A stretch of DNA of 64,000 nt, from NCBI RefSeq assembly GCF_003075075.1, contig NZ_QCYM01000005.1, forward strand, positions 1-64,000. The letters are read 5' to 3'. Shown piece by piece: positions 8,463 through 17,479 of the stretch. A model generated the notes under the pieces. That model searched no databases. It was given only the letters and a program-made list of their open reading frames with translations, and was not told the DNA's origin. Position numbers and translations under genes: made by a program. The stretch is from Labrenzia sp. 011. Lineage in GTDB: Bacteria > Pseudomonadota > Alphaproteobacteria > Rhizobiales > Stappiaceae. Each line of letters starts with the position of its first letter. Within the stretch, counting starts at the first letter, position 1.

Positions 8463-9389
8463 ATGGCAGGAACACCCAACATCGCTGTTCTGGGAGCCGG
8501 TCTCATGGGGCACGGTATCGCCCTGACCTTTGCCCGGGCCGGGCACGGCGTGCGGGTCTATGACCCGTCTTCGGCCGGTCTGGACGCCCTGCACGCACGG
8601 GTGTCGGCCAGTCTCGGGGCGATGGGGGCCGAATCCCGGGAGATCGATGAAACCCTGTCGCGTATCGCGCCGGATCCGGAGATCGCAACCTGTGTCGCCG
8701 ACGCGGGTTTCGTGTTCGAGGCGGCTCCGGAAAAGCCCGATCTGAAGCGGGGCCTCTTCCGGGAAGTCGAACGGTTCGCACCGTCAGACGCGATCCTTGC
8801 GTCGAATACATCCGTCATTCCGATCACGACCATCGTGTCCGATCTGGAAGACAGGACACGGGCGCTGGGAACGCACTGGTGGAATCCGCCGCACATGATT
8901 CCCCTGGTTGAGGTCATCCGCACCGAATGGACCGCGGAAGCCGCGATCGAAGCGACGGTCGCCCTGCTGTCGTCCGTCGGAAAAACGCCGGTTCGTGTCG
9001 AGAAGGACGTGGCCGGCTTCATCGGCAACCGCCTTCAGCATGCCATGTGGCGGGAAGCCATCTATCTGGTCGAGAGCGGGGTCTGCACCGCGGAAGCCGT
9101 CGATCAGGTGGTCAATGCCAGTTTCGGGCGCCGTCTGTCGGTGCTCGGGCCGCTGGCCAATGCCGATCTCGTCGGCACCGATCTGACACTCGATATCCAT
9201 GAAAACGTGCTGGCCGACCTGGATAACCGGCCAACCCCCTCGCCCTATTTGCGCGACCTCGTGAAAACAGGGAAGCTTGGCATGAAGAGTGGCGAGGGTT
9301 TCATGAGCTGGACGCCGGAGGCGATGGAGGACGTCCGCCAGCGTGTAGCCACTCATCTGCGGAGGCTCGAGACGATTCTACCCGACTGA
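8463..9389 (+). CDS. 3-hydroxyacyl-CoA dehydrogenase-family enzyme (carnitine/gulonate dehydrogenase-like)
   Basis: A 308-residue NAD enzyme with GAGLMGHG near the N-terminus and the family's catalytic set in correct spacing: S117 (ASNTS), H138 and E150 (HWWNPPHMIPLVE), and N189 (GNRL). Stand-alone members of this length include L-carnitine dehydrogenase and L-gulonate 3-dehydrogenase, which oxidise a free beta-hydroxy acid to a beta-keto acid. That reaction would feed the BKACE enzyme encoded further down the same block (14100-15035). It lacks the thioesterase fusion often seen on carnitine dehydrogenase. The substrate is a beta-hydroxy acid by inference. Confidence 0.88.
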   Translation: MAGTPNIAVLGAGLMGHGIALTFARAGHGVRVYDPSSAGLDALHARVSASLGAMGAESREIDETLSRIAPDPEIATCVADAGFVFEAAPEKPDLKRGLFREVERFAPSDAILASNTSVIPITTIVSDLEDRTRALGTHWWNPPHMIPLVEVIRTEWTAEAAIEATVALLSSVGKTPVRVEKDVAGFIGNRLQHAMWREAIYLVESGVCTAEAVDQVVNASFGRRLSVLGPLANADLVGTDLTLDIHENVLADLDNRPTPSPYLRDLVKTGKLGMKSGEGFMSWTPEAMEDVRQRVATHLRRLETILPD

Positions 9390-9425
9390 CAGCCTGCCGT
9401 ACCAAGCGCATCTGGGAGGAAGACC

Positions 9426-10712
9426 ATGACGCTATTTTGGAAGACTGAAGGTATCAATCGCCGCACGTTCCTGGCCGGAGCTTCGGTCGGACTGGCGGCG
9501 CCCGCCATTCTGACACGCACACGCGCCTATGCGGCCGACCCGGTGATCAGGATCGGTCACGTGAGTCCGCGCACCGGACCGCTGGCCGGTTTCGCCGAGG
9601 CCGATGACTACGTCCTTGAAGGTGTCCGCAAGGCGCTGGCCGGCGGGATTGAAAACAACGGCAGGACCTATCAGGTCGAGATCATCTCCAAGGACAGCCA
9701 GTCGAACCCCAACCGCGCGGCGGAAGTGGCCTCGGAGCTGATCCTCGGCGACGAGGTGGACATCATCGTCGCCGCCTCGACCCCGGACACGACCAATCCG
9801 GTGTCGGACCAGGCGGAACTGAACGAGGTGCCCTGCATCACCACCGACTGCCCCTGGCAGCCCTATTTCTTCGGCCGCAACGGCGACCCGGCGACCGGCT
9901 TCGACTTTACCTACCACTTCTTCTGGGGGCTCGAGGACGTCATCAAGGCATTCCTCGGCATGTGGGAGGAAAGCGGTGTCGAGCGCAAGGTCGGCGGCCT
10001 GTTCCCCAACGATGCCGACGGCAATGCCTGGGGCGATGAGATCCACGGCTTCCCGCCTGCCCTGATCGGCAGCGGCTTCGAACTGACCGATCCGGGCCGC
10101 TATCAGCCGCTCACCGATGACTTCTCGTCGCAGATTTCGGCCTTCAAGGCTGCCGGTTGCGAGATCGTCACCGGCAACATGATCTCGCCGGACTTCGCCA
10201 CCTTCTGGTCGCAGGCGGCCCAACAGGGCTTCGCGCCCAAGGTCGCCACGCTCGGCAAGGCGCTGCTGTTCCCCTCGTTCATCGAGTCCCTGGGCGACCG
10301 CGGTGACGGCTTGACCTCGGAAATCTGGTGGACGCCGGATCATCCGTTCTCCTCGTCCCTGACCGGAATGACGGCGAAACAGCTGGCCGACGGATACACG
10401 GCTGCCTCCGGACGTCCGTGGACCCAGCCGATCGGCTTCAAGCACGCGCTGTTCGAGGTGACCACCGACGTGATCCGCCGCAGTGCCGATCTCGATGATC
10501 CGAACGCCATTCTGGAAGCGGTTTCGGCCACGGATCTGGCGACGGTCGTCGGCCACGTCAACTGGAACTTCGGTCCGGTCAAGAATGTCTCCAAGACACC
10601 TCTGGTCGCCGGCCAGTGGCAGAAGGGAGCCAATGGCATGGAGCTGGTGATTACATCCAATCACAGCGCGCCGGAAATTCCCACGACGGGCACGTTGAAG
10701 CTCCTCGGCTAA
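9426..10712 (+). CDS. LIV-type ABC transporter substrate-binding protein (Tat signal)
   Basis: A 428-residue periplasmic binding protein of the leucine-binding (Peripla_BP_6) class. The N-terminus has a twin-arginine signal, INRRTFLAGASVG, followed by a hydrophobic run and cleavage near AYA. GHVSPRTGPLAGF and SKDSQSNPNRAAEVASELI are typical of the fold. Ligands for this branch include amides, aromatic acids and amino acids. It begins the transporter section of the operon, ahead of both ATPases and both permeases, and is separated from them by a perfect 10-bp hairpin. Tat export suggests that it folds or binds something before export. Confidence 0.92.
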   Translation: MTLFWKTEGINRRTFLAGASVGLAAPAILTRTRAYAADPVIRIGHVSPRTGPLAGFAEADDYVLEGVRKALAGGIENNGRTYQVEIISKDSQSNPNRAAEVASELILGDEVDIIVAASTPDTTNPVSDQAELNEVPCITTDCPWQPYFFGRNGDPATGFDFTYHFFWGLEDVIKAFLGMWEESGVERKVGGLFPNDADGNAWGDEIHGFPPALIGSGFELTDPGRYQPLTDDFSSQISAFKAAGCEIVTGNMISPDFATFWSQAAQQGFAPKVATLGKALLFPSFIESLGDRGDGLTSEIWWTPDHPFSSSLTGMTAKQLADGYTAASGRPWTQPIGFKHALFEVTTDVIRRSADLDDPNAILEAVSATDLATVVGHVNWNFGPVKNVSKTPLVAGQWQKGANGMELVITSNHSAPEIPTTGTLKLLG

Positions 10713-10720
10713 CCGGACAA

Positions 10721-10745
10721 GACGCACGGCCTGTTGCCGTGCGTC
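10721..10745 (+). promoter_or_regulatory. Intercistronic RNA hairpin after the LIV binding-protein gene
   Basis: A perfect 10-bp inverted repeat (GACGCACGGC / GCCGTGCGTC) with loop CTGTT starts 8 nt after the binding-protein stop codon, within the 63-nt gap before livG. No U-run follows, so it is more likely a partial terminator or RNA-stability element than a full terminator. Confidence 0.65.
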
Positions 10746-10775
10746 TCCAGGTCAGACAACAAGGCGCGGATTTGA

Positions 10776-11504
10776 ATGACTGCTGTTCTGGAACTCAAGG
10801 GCGTTTCCAAGGCCTATGGCGCCATCACCGTCGCCGATGAGCTGAGCTTTCAACTCGGCCATGGCGAGGCCATCGGCGTGATCGGGCCGAATGGGGCGGG
10901 CAAGACATCCATGTTCAACCTGATCACCGGCACGATTCCCGCCGACCGGGGGCAGATCCTGCTGAAGGACCGTGATGTCACCCGGCAGAGCGTGGCGCGG
11001 CGCTGCCGTGCCGGCATTGCCAGGTCGTTTCAGATTCCGCAGCCGTTTTCGGCGATGTCGGTGTTTGAAAACACCCTGGTGGCGGCCACCCACGGAACCC
11101 GGAACACGCTCGCCTCCGCCAATGCCCATTGTCTTGAAGTGCTCGAGCTCACCGGCCTCATCGACAAGGCCAATGAGCCGGCCGGCAGCCTGACCCTGCT
11201 CGGGCGCAAGCGGCTTGAGCTGGCCCGGGCCCTTTGCGCGCGCCCCCAGGTGCTTCTGCTCGATGAAATCGCCGGCGGCCTGACGGAAAAGGAGTGTCAC
11301 GACCTGGTCGCGACCATCAACACAATCCGCGGGACCGGCCTGTCGCTCATCTGGATCGAACATATCGTCCATGCACTGCTGTCCGTCGTCGACCGGCTGA
11401 TCGTCATCGATTTCGGCAGGAAGATCGCCGATGGCGATCCGAAGGAAACCATGTCCAGTCAGGCGGTCCAGGAAATCTACATGGGAGTGATTGCCGATGG
11501 CTGA
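10776..11504 (+). CDS. livG: LIV-type ABC transporter ATP-binding protein
   Basis: A 242-residue ATPase with Walker [10 protein letters not shown], Walker [12 protein letters not shown] and the H-loop IWIEH. The signature sequence is unusual: [15 protein letters not shown] stands where LivG proteins normally have LSYGxQR, which may affect ATPase rate. It pairs with the LivF-like ATPase that begins eight bases before its stop codon. Together they energise the LivH/LivM permease. The gene begins with an ATG after a weak ribosome binding site, so translation may depend on the upstream hairpin context. Confidence 0.92.
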   Translation: MTAVLELKGVSKAYGAITVADELSFQLGHGEAIGVIGPNGAGKTSMFNLITGTIPADRGQILLKDRDVTRQSVARRCRAGIARSFQIPQPFSAMSVFENTLVAATHGTRNTLASANAHCLEVLELTGLIDKANEPAGSLTLLGRKRLELARALCARPQVLLLDEIAGGLTEKECHDLVATINTIRGTGLSLIWIEHIVHALLSVVDRLIVIDFGRKIADGDPKETMSSQAVQEIYMGVIADG

Positions 11505-12201
11505 CGCGGTTCTCTCCACCCGGTCCCTCGAGGCCTGCTACGGCGACTTTCAGGCGCTCTTCGGGGTGTCGATCGACGTCTATCCCGAAGAGGTCATCGC
11601 CATCATCGGCGCCAACGGGGCCGGCAAGACCACCCTGATGCGCTCGATCACGGGTCTTCTGACCAACCAGCCGCAGATGGTGACCTGGAAGGGCCGGTCC
11701 ATCGGCGCCCTGAGGGCGGACCAGATCGCCCGCCTGGGGATCGCGATGGTTCCGGAAGGCCGCCAGCTGTTCCAGTCCCTGTCCGTCGAGGAAAACCTGA
11801 TCATCGGTGGCCAGGTGGGGCGCAGCGGAGCCTGGTCCCTGGAGAAGGTCTACGACCTGTTTCCAGTCCTCAAGGAGCGCCGGAATGTCCCGGCGACCTC
11901 GCTGTCCGGCGGTCAGCAGCAGATGGTCTCGATCGGACGGGCGCTGATGTCCAATCCGGACATTCTGCTGTTCGACGAGATCAGTCTCGGCCTTGCGCCC
12001 ATCATCATCAAGTCGATCTACGAAGCGCTGCCGACCATCATCGGCGAGGGCATGAGCGCGATCATCGTGGAACAGGACATCGCCAAGGCGGTGAGCGTGT
12101 CGAGCCGGGTCTACTGCCTGCAGGAAGGCCGGGTTTCGCTCGAGGGTCGGCCGCAGGACCTGACTCGCGACGCCATCAGCGCCGCCTATTTCGGAGTTTG
12201 A
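11497..12201 (+). CDS. livF: LIV-type ABC transporter ATP-binding protein
   Basis: A 234-residue ATPase with Walker A GANGAGKTTL, a canonical signature LSGGQQQMVSIGRAL, and Walker B ILLFDEISLGLAP. These are all typical LivF features. The ATG at 11497 overlaps the end of livG by eight bases and is preferred over an in-frame TTG two codons upstream. The stop codon is followed after one base by the permease start, so the four transporter genes form one translationally coupled set. Confidence 0.93.
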   Translation: MADAVLSTRSLEACYGDFQALFGVSIDVYPEEVIAIIGANGAGKTTLMRSITGLLTNQPQMVTWKGRSIGALRADQIARLGIAMVPEGRQLFQSLSVEENLIIGGQVGRSGAWSLEKVYDLFPVLKERRNVPATSLSGGQQQMVSIGRALMSNPDILLFDEISLGLAPIIIKSIYEALPTIIGEGMSAIIVEQDIAKAVSVSSRVYCLQEGRVSLEGRPQDLTRDAISAAYFGV

Positions 12202-12202
12202 G

Positions 12203-13066
12203 ATGGATTGGGTCAACGCCATTGTCCAGGGAGTTCTGCTCGGCGGGTTATACGCGCTGTTCGCAGCCGGCCTGTCGCTGATTTTCGGCGTGATGCGGCT
12301 GGTCAACATCGCCCATGGCGATTTCATCGTGCTGGCCGCGTTTCTCGGGCTGACAATCACCACCACGCTTGGCCTGTCGCCCCTGGTGGCATTGGCGCTG
12401 GTCGTCCCGGTGATGGCGGCCATCGGCTACGTGCTTCAGCGCGGCATCCTCAATCGCACCCTGGGGGACGACATCCTGCCGCCGCTCATGGTGACCTTCG
12501 GCCTGTCGGTGATCATCCAGAACGGCCTTTTGGAAATCTACAGCGCCGATCCGCAGAAAATGAGTGCCGGAGCCCTTGAAACCGCAAGCCTGTCGCTGCC
12601 CGGCGGTCTCAATGTCGGCGTTCTGCCGATCCTGATGTTCGCCGTGGCGGTGGCCGTCATCGCCGGTCTGCAGTGGATCTTCTACCACTCGTCGCTCGGG
12701 CGGGCCTTCCGGGCGGTGTCCGACAAGCAGGACATCGCCCAGCTCATGGGGCTCAACAAGGCCCATATCTTCGGGCTCGCCATGGCCCTGTCCCTGGCGG
12801 TTGTCGGCATTGCCGGCGTGTTTCTCGGCATCCGCACCAGTTTCGACCCGTCGATCGGCCCCGGCCGGCTGATCTTCGGCTTCGAGGCGGTGATCATCGG
12901 CGGCCTCGGCAACCTGTGGGGCACGCTGATCGGCGGCATCATTCTCGGCGTCAGCCAGAATATCGGCGCCCAGATCAATCCGGGCTGGCAGCTGCTTGCC
13001 GGTCACATCGCCTTTCTCTTCGTGCTCGCTGTCCGCCCGCGTGGCCTGTTTCCCAGGATCGACTGA
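12203..13066 (+). CDS. livH: LIV-type ABC transporter permease
   Basis: A 287-residue integral membrane protein with about eight helices. The N-terminal VQGVLLGGLYALFAAGLSL and the coupling segment LGRAFRAVSDKQDIAQLMGL are characteristic of LivH, as is GGLGNLWGTLIGGIILG near the C-terminus. It forms the transmembrane channel with LivM, whose start codon overlaps its stop (ATGA). Substrate specificity rests mainly with the binding protein. Confidence 0.94.
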   Translation: MDWVNAIVQGVLLGGLYALFAAGLSLIFGVMRLVNIAHGDFIVLAAFLGLTITTTLGLSPLVALALVVPVMAAIGYVLQRGILNRTLGDDILPPLMVTFGLSVIIQNGLLEIYSADPQKMSAGALETASLSLPGGLNVGVLPILMFAVAVAVIAGLQWIFYHSSLGRAFRAVSDKQDIAQLMGLNKAHIFGLAMALSLAVVGIAGVFLGIRTSFDPSIGPGRLIFGFEAVIIGGLGNLWGTLIGGIILGVSQNIGAQINPGWQLLAGHIAFLFVLAVRPRGLFPRID

Positions 13067-14085
13067 TGACAACCGAACGCACATATTCGATTTCACGATC
13101 CTCGAAAACCAGCCTGGTCGCGGCGGTTGTCGGGCTGCTGGTTCTGGTCGGTCTGGCCGCGGCGCCCCTGTGGGCCGGACGCGCCGACATGCGCCTTCTC
13201 AGCGAGGTGTTCCTCTATCTGTCCCTGGCGTGCCTGTGGAATCTGCTCGCCGGCTATGCGGGACTGGTCTCGGTCGGCCAGCAGGCGTTCGTCGGCTTCG
13301 GCGGCTACATGCTGTTCGCCCTGGCGATCTTTGCCGGCATGTCGCCGCTTGCGGCCATTCCGCTGGCCGGCCTTCTGGGCGCGCTGGTGGCTGTTCCGGT
13401 CGCCCTGCTGATCTTCCGTCTGCGCGGGGCGTATTTTGCCATAGGCACCTGGGTGATTGCCGAGGTCTTCCGCCTGTCGTTTGCCCAGATCTCCGCGCTC
13501 GGAGGCGGCTCGGGAACCAGCCTGCCGGTTGCCCTGGTGAAATCGATCGCCTCCAGCCGGTCCATGCGCGAGGCGACCACATACTGGATGGCTCTGGGCA
13601 TGGCCGTGCTGGTGCTGGTGGTGATCTATGCACTGCTGCGTTCGCGCAACGGACTGGCCCTGACCGCCATCCGCGACAGCGAACTGGCCTCGCAGAGTTT
13701 CGGCATCGACATTTGGCGGCACAAGTTTGCCGTCTATCTCATCACGGCCGGTCTGACGGCGATGACCGGCGCCCTGATCTTCCTGCAAAAGCTGCGGATC
13801 TCGCCGGATGCCGCCTTCAGCGTCAACGACTGGACGGCCTTCGTGATCTTCATCGTGGTGATTGGCGGCATCGGTACGCTGGAGGGACCGATCCTCGGCG
13901 TGATCGTGTTCTTTCTGCTTCGTGAAACCCTGGCCGATCTCGGCTCCACCTATCTGCTGATCCTCGGGGCCGTGGCGATCGTGGTGATGCTCAAGGCCCC
14001 GAAAGGGCTCTGGGGAATGCTCAAGGAGCACACCGGCCTGGAACTGTTCCCGCTGTCGCGGCGAGTGGTGAAAGACAAGACTTGA
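13066..14085 (+). CDS. livM: LIV-type ABC transporter permease
   Basis: A 339-residue integral membrane protein with the LivM hallmarks NLLAGYAGLVSVGQQAFVG, RLRGAYFAIGTWVIAE and the coupling helix RDSELASQSFGI. The start is the ATG whose last base context overlaps the livH stop (ATGA). The C-terminal KAPKGLWGML is typical. The end of the gene overlaps a possible TTG start of the BKACE gene, though I place that start 18 bases further on. It completes the transporter. Confidence 0.93.
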   Translation: MTTERTYSISRSSKTSLVAAVVGLLVLVGLAAAPLWAGRADMRLLSEVFLYLSLACLWNLLAGYAGLVSVGQQAFVGFGGYMLFALAIFAGMSPLAAIPLAGLLGALVAVPVALLIFRLRGAYFAIGTWVIAEVFRLSFAQISALGGGSGTSLPVALVKSIASSRSMREATTYWMALGMAVLVLVVIYALLRSRNGLALTAIRDSELASQSFGIDIWRHKFAVYLITAGLTAMTGALIFLQKLRISPDAAFSVNDWTAFVIFIVVIGGIGTLEGPILGVIVFFLLRETLADLGSTYLLILGAVAIVVMLKAPKGLWGMLKEHTGLELFPLSRRVVKDKT

Positions 14086-14099
14086 AAAGGGAGGCGGCA

Positions 14100-15035
14100 T
14101 TGGCTCGCAAACGCAACAAGACCATCATAACCTGCGCGGTCACCGGGGCAATCCATACCCCGACCATGTCCGATGCGCTGCCCTACACCTACGACGACAT
14201 CGCCCGGCAGGCGATCGATGCCGCGGAAGCGGGGGCGTCCATCCTGCATCTGCATGCGCGCAACAACGAGACCGGGGCGCCCTCCGTCGACCCGGCCGAT
14301 TTCGCGCCGTTCCTGTCACGCATCAAGCAGGCGACCGATGCGGTCGTCAACATCTCGACCGGCGGATCGCTCACGCTCTCCATTCAGGACCGGATCAGGC
14401 CCGCCGCCACCTTCAGTGCGGAAATGTGCTCGATGAACATGGGCAGCATGAACTTCTCGTTCCATCCGCTCGCCGGCCGGTATGACAGCTGGAAGTTCGA
14501 CTGGGAGCGCGATTATGTCGCCAACTCCGACGGCAATATCTTCCGCAATACCTTCAAGGACATTCGCGAGGCCGCCGAGACCCTGGCTCCGCATGACATC
14601 AAGTTCGAACATGAATGCTACGATGTCGGCCATCTCTACAACCTGAAATTCTGCATGGATGCAGGGCTCTTCAAGGCGCCGATCTTCATCCAGTTCGTCA
14701 TGGGCATTCTCGGCGGCATCGGTGCGGATATCGACAATCTGGTCTTCATGAAGAAGACTGCCGACAAGCTGTTCGGCGACGACTATCGCTGGTCCGTTCT
14801 GGCGGCGGGGGTTGCCCAGATCCCGATGGCCACCACCGCCAGTCAGATGGGCGGGCATGTCCGTGTCGGTCTCGAGGACAGTCTGCTCATCAGCCGCGGC
14901 AAGCTCGCCGATTCCAATGCCCAGCAGGTTGCCAAGATACTCCGGATCGTGGAGGAACTCGGCAGCGAAGTGGCAACACCCGAAGAGGCGCGCGAATTGC
15001 TCGGCCTCAAGGGTGGTGACAAGGTAAATTTCTGA
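14100..15035 (+). CDS. Beta-keto acid cleavage enzyme (BKACE, DUF849)
   Basis: A 311-residue TIM-barrel enzyme of the family of 3-keto-5-aminohexanoate cleavage enzyme. The zinc ligands are visible as H50 and H52 (ILHLHAR) and E259 (VGLED); ISTGGS and the C-terminal GHVRVGLED are family signatures. BKACEs condense a beta-keto acid with acetyl-CoA to give acetoacetate and a new acyl-CoA. The start is a TTG at 14100, chosen because AGGGAGG lies just upstream; a TTG at 14082 overlaps livM but has no ribosome binding site. With the beta-hydroxy acid dehydrogenase at 8463 it forms a plausible two-step route. Confidence 0.92.
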   Translation: MARKRNKTIITCAVTGAIHTPTMSDALPYTYDDIARQAIDAAEAGASILHLHARNNETGAPSVDPADFAPFLSRIKQATDAVVNISTGGSLTLSIQDRIRPAATFSAEMCSMNMGSMNFSFHPLAGRYDSWKFDWERDYVANSDGNIFRNTFKDIREAAETLAPHDIKFEHECYDVGHLYNLKFCMDAGLFKAPIFIQFVMGILGGIGADIDNLVFMKKTADKLFGDDYRWSVLAAGVAQIPMATTASQMGGHVRVGLEDSLLISRGKLADSNAQQVAKILRIVEELGSEVATPEEARELLGLKGGDKVNF

Positions 15036-15045
15036 AAGGCTAGCC

Positions 15046-15855
15046 ATGCTCACGCTTTACCACGCACCGACCAGCGTCTGTTCCCAGAAGGTCCGGGTCG
15101 GCCTTGCCCTCATGGGGCTTCGTTATGAAAGCCGCATGCTGAACCTTCAGGCGGGCGACCAGTTTGAACCTGATTATCTGAAACTGAACCCCGATGCGGT
15201 GGTGCCGACGCTGGTCGATGGCGATCTCGTCGTCGTCGAATCGAGCCTGATCCTTGCCTATCTCGACCGGGAGCATTTCGGCGCACAGCTGATGCCCTCC
15301 GAACCGGCGGGAAGGGTGCGCGCGGAGCACTGGCTGCTGCGCTGCCTGGCCATTCATGCGGCGATCAACACCCTCAGTTTCTCGACGGCGATGCGCAAGA
15401 AGCTCCTTGCCGAAAAGACCCCTGACGAGATCGACGCCCTGGCCGCGAAATTTCCCGACCCGATCATGGGGCAAAAGCGCAAGGACCTGATCCTGAACGG
15501 GCTCGCTTCCGCCTATGTGGGGCAAGCCCTGGTGCATCTGCGGCGCCTGTTTGTCGACATGCAGGCCGAGCTTGAAGAAGGCCCGTGGTTGGGTGGCAAC
15601 CGGGTCGGCATCGCCGACGTCGCGCTTGTCGCCTATGTCGACCGTCTGGACAGGCTGGGATTCGGCGGCTTCTGGGAGGAGGAGTTTGCCCGGGTCGGTC
15701 CCTGGCTCGACACCTGGAAGGCTCTTCCGGCCTATGCCAGCGGTATCGCCGATCACGTGCCGCCAGGCACCGCCGAGACCATGCGGTCCGGTGGAGCTGC
15801 GCATTGGCCCGAACTGGCGCGACGCTGGAAGGCGCTTGCCGACGAAACGCAGTAA
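15046..15855 (+). CDS. Glutathione S-transferase family protein
   Basis: A 269-residue protein with an N-terminal thioredoxin-like GST domain (APTSVCSQKVRVGLA carries the active-site region with Ser10 and Cys12; VVPTLVDGD and ESSLILAYL bind glutathione) and an all-helical C-terminal domain ending with GGNRVGIADVALVAYVDRL. The family catalyses thiol conjugation, isomerisation or ether cleavage on aromatic compounds. In a catabolic block this favours a glutathione-dependent isomerase or detoxification step. The substrate is not evident. Confidence 0.88.
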   Translation: MLTLYHAPTSVCSQKVRVGLALMGLRYESRMLNLQAGDQFEPDYLKLNPDAVVPTLVDGDLVVVESSLILAYLDREHFGAQLMPSEPAGRVRAEHWLLRCLAIHAAINTLSFSTAMRKKLLAEKTPDEIDALAAKFPDPIMGQKRKDLILNGLASAYVGQALVHLRRLFVDMQAELEEGPWLGGNRVGIADVALVAYVDRLDRLGFGGFWEEEFARVGPWLDTWKALPAYASGIADHVPPGTAETMRSGGAAHWPELARRWKALADETQ

Positions 15856-15924
15856 GAATTTTCCGCCCGGCCCGGGCGGAAGAACGGCGGGCCATGCCCG
15901 CGGTGAATTGGGAGGAGAACTATT

Positions 15925-16914
15925 ATGAGAAATCTGAAACCGATAGCAGCCGCCGGGGTGCTCATGGCGGGAATGTTCACCGGTCCGGCCATGGCCGAAA
16001 CGCTCAAGGTGACCACGTTCCTGCCGCCGGTGCATACTTTCGTCAAGGCGATCAATACCTGGGGTGAGGAGCTTGCGGACAAGTCCGGCGGCGAACTGGA
16101 ACTGGAAGTGTTTCCGGCCAGCCAGCTCGGACCGGCACCCCGCCAGTTCGACATCGTCCGCTCCGGCGTTGCGGATATCGCGATTTTCCTGCACGCGGTC
16201 ACGCCGGGACGTTTTCCGATGACGGAACTGGCCGGACTGCCCCTGACGCATCCCTCCGCAGGGGATTCAAGCGCGATCACCTCGCGCCGGCTGACGGAAC
16301 TCGCGCCCGAATATCTTGCCGCCGAGCATGAGGGAACGCGCATTCTCTGGGTGGCGGTGACCCCGCCGCTCAAGGTCAATCTGGCCAATGCCGATCCGAG
16401 TGATCTCGGCAACCTGAAGGGGCTTCGTCTGCGCTATGCCGGCTCCACCTGGCAGCAGATCGTGGAAGCGCTGGGCGCGTCGCCCGTGCCGGTTCCACCG
16501 GCCGAAACCGGGGAAGCCATTTCGAAGGGCATTGTTGACGGTGCCACCTTCCCCTTCGAGGCGACCATGGCGTTCGACCTGGGGCCGGTGGTCAAATACT
16601 CGATGGAACCGGGCCTGGCATCGGCGACCTTCGCCGTCGTGATGAGCGATGCGGCCTATGACCGCCTGTCCCCCGAGATGCAGAAGCTGATCGACGAGAC
16701 GACCGGTCCGGACCGGGCCGCATGGTTCGGCGCCCTTTGGGATGAGGGCGAGGATCACGGGCGCAAGTATATGGTCGATGCCGGTGTCGATATCGTCAAG
16801 CTGAATGACGGGCAGATCGAAAGCCTGCACGAGACCTTCGCCTCCATTGTCGAACGCGGCAAGGAAAGTGCGGGCGACAAGGCGGCGGCCTTCCTCGAGG
16901 CCTACACGAAATGA
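15925..16914 (+). CDS. dctP: TRAP transporter substrate-binding protein DctP
   Basis: A 329-residue periplasmic protein starting with a Sec signal peptide (MRNLKPIAAAGVLMAGMF, cleavage after AMA). The DctP fold shows in GGELELEVFPASQLGP and in the Arg-bearing GLRLRYAGS segment; the conserved Arg (about residue 170) normally clamps the ligand carboxylate. GGGAGGAG precedes the ATG. It is first in a DctPQM set embedded in the catabolic block, giving a second uptake system for the same or a related acid. A hairpin at 16921-16946 follows immediately. Confidence 0.93.
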   Translation: MRNLKPIAAAGVLMAGMFTGPAMAETLKVTTFLPPVHTFVKAINTWGEELADKSGGELELEVFPASQLGPAPRQFDIVRSGVADIAIFLHAVTPGRFPMTELAGLPLTHPSAGDSSAITSRRLTELAPEYLAAEHEGTRILWVAVTPPLKVNLANADPSDLGNLKGLRLRYAGSTWQQIVEALGASPVPVPPAETGEAISKGIVDGATFPFEATMAFDLGPVVKYSMEPGLASATFAVVMSDAAYDRLSPEMQKLIDETTGPDRAAWFGALWDEGEDHGRKYMVDAGVDIVKLNDGQIESLHETFASIVERGKESAGDKAAAFLEAYTK

Positions 16915-16920
16915 TGACCT

Positions 16921-16946
16921 CGCGGTCCGCCCGGTGGCGGGCCGCG
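16921..16946 (+). promoter_or_regulatory. Intercistronic RNA hairpin after dctP
   Basis: CGCGGTCCGCC-CGGT-GGCGGGCCGCG gives an 11-bp stem including one G-U pair and a 4-nt loop, starting 6 nt after the dctP stop codon and ending 23 nt before dctQ. Same position and style as the hairpins in the other transport operons of this window. Confidence 0.6.
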
Positions 16947-16969
16947 ACATCGGCTGAAAGGCGCGTCTG

Positions 16970-17479
16970 ATGCTTGAAAATTCTGAAAAGACTGACCTCG
17001 TGACCCGCATCATGCATCTGATTGCAGGGATCGCACTGGTCGTGATGATGCTTGTCGTGGTCGGCGACATCGTGTTGCGTGCCGTTTTCAACCTTCCGAT
17101 CCAGGGGGCCTATGACGTGGTGGGCATCGCGCTGCTGGTCATGACCATGTTCGGCATCGCGCCGGTGGTCGCCCGCCGGGGAGAGATCGTCATCGATCTG
17201 GCCGATGCCTTTTTGCCTCAGGCGGTTCTTCGGCTGCTCGCGGTCATCGCGGCTCTGACGGGCGTTTTCCTGTTTGCCTTTTTCGGCTGGGCGATGTTCG
17301 CGCCGGCAATGGATGCCTGGCGCTGGGGCGAACGTTCGCTTGAGCTGGGCCTTCCGAAATGGCCGTTGTGGCTCATCGCCTTCACAGGTCTGGTCGGCAT
17401 TTTCTGGGCCTACCTGCTGCAGCTCCGCCAGTCGCTTCGCAAGGCGCCCCCCGCTCCGGATGAAGAGGGCGGGCTGTGA
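16970..17479 (+). CDS. dctQ: TRAP transporter small permease DctQ
   Basis: A 169-residue protein with four transmembrane helices. The family pattern VVGDIVLRAVFNLPIQGAYD is near residues 27-48, and WRWGERSLELGLPKWPLW precedes the last helix, as is usual for DctQ. It forms the membrane part with DctM and docks DctP. Its TGA stop overlaps the GTG start of dctM by three bases. Confidence 0.93.
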   Translation: MLENSEKTDLVTRIMHLIAGIALVVMMLVVVGDIVLRAVFNLPIQGAYDVVGIALLVMTMFGIAPVVARRGEIVIDLADAFLPQAVLRLLAVIAALTGVFLFAFFGWAMFAPAMDAWRWGERSLELGLPKWPLWLIAFTGLVGIFWAYLLQLRQSLRKAPPAPDEEGGL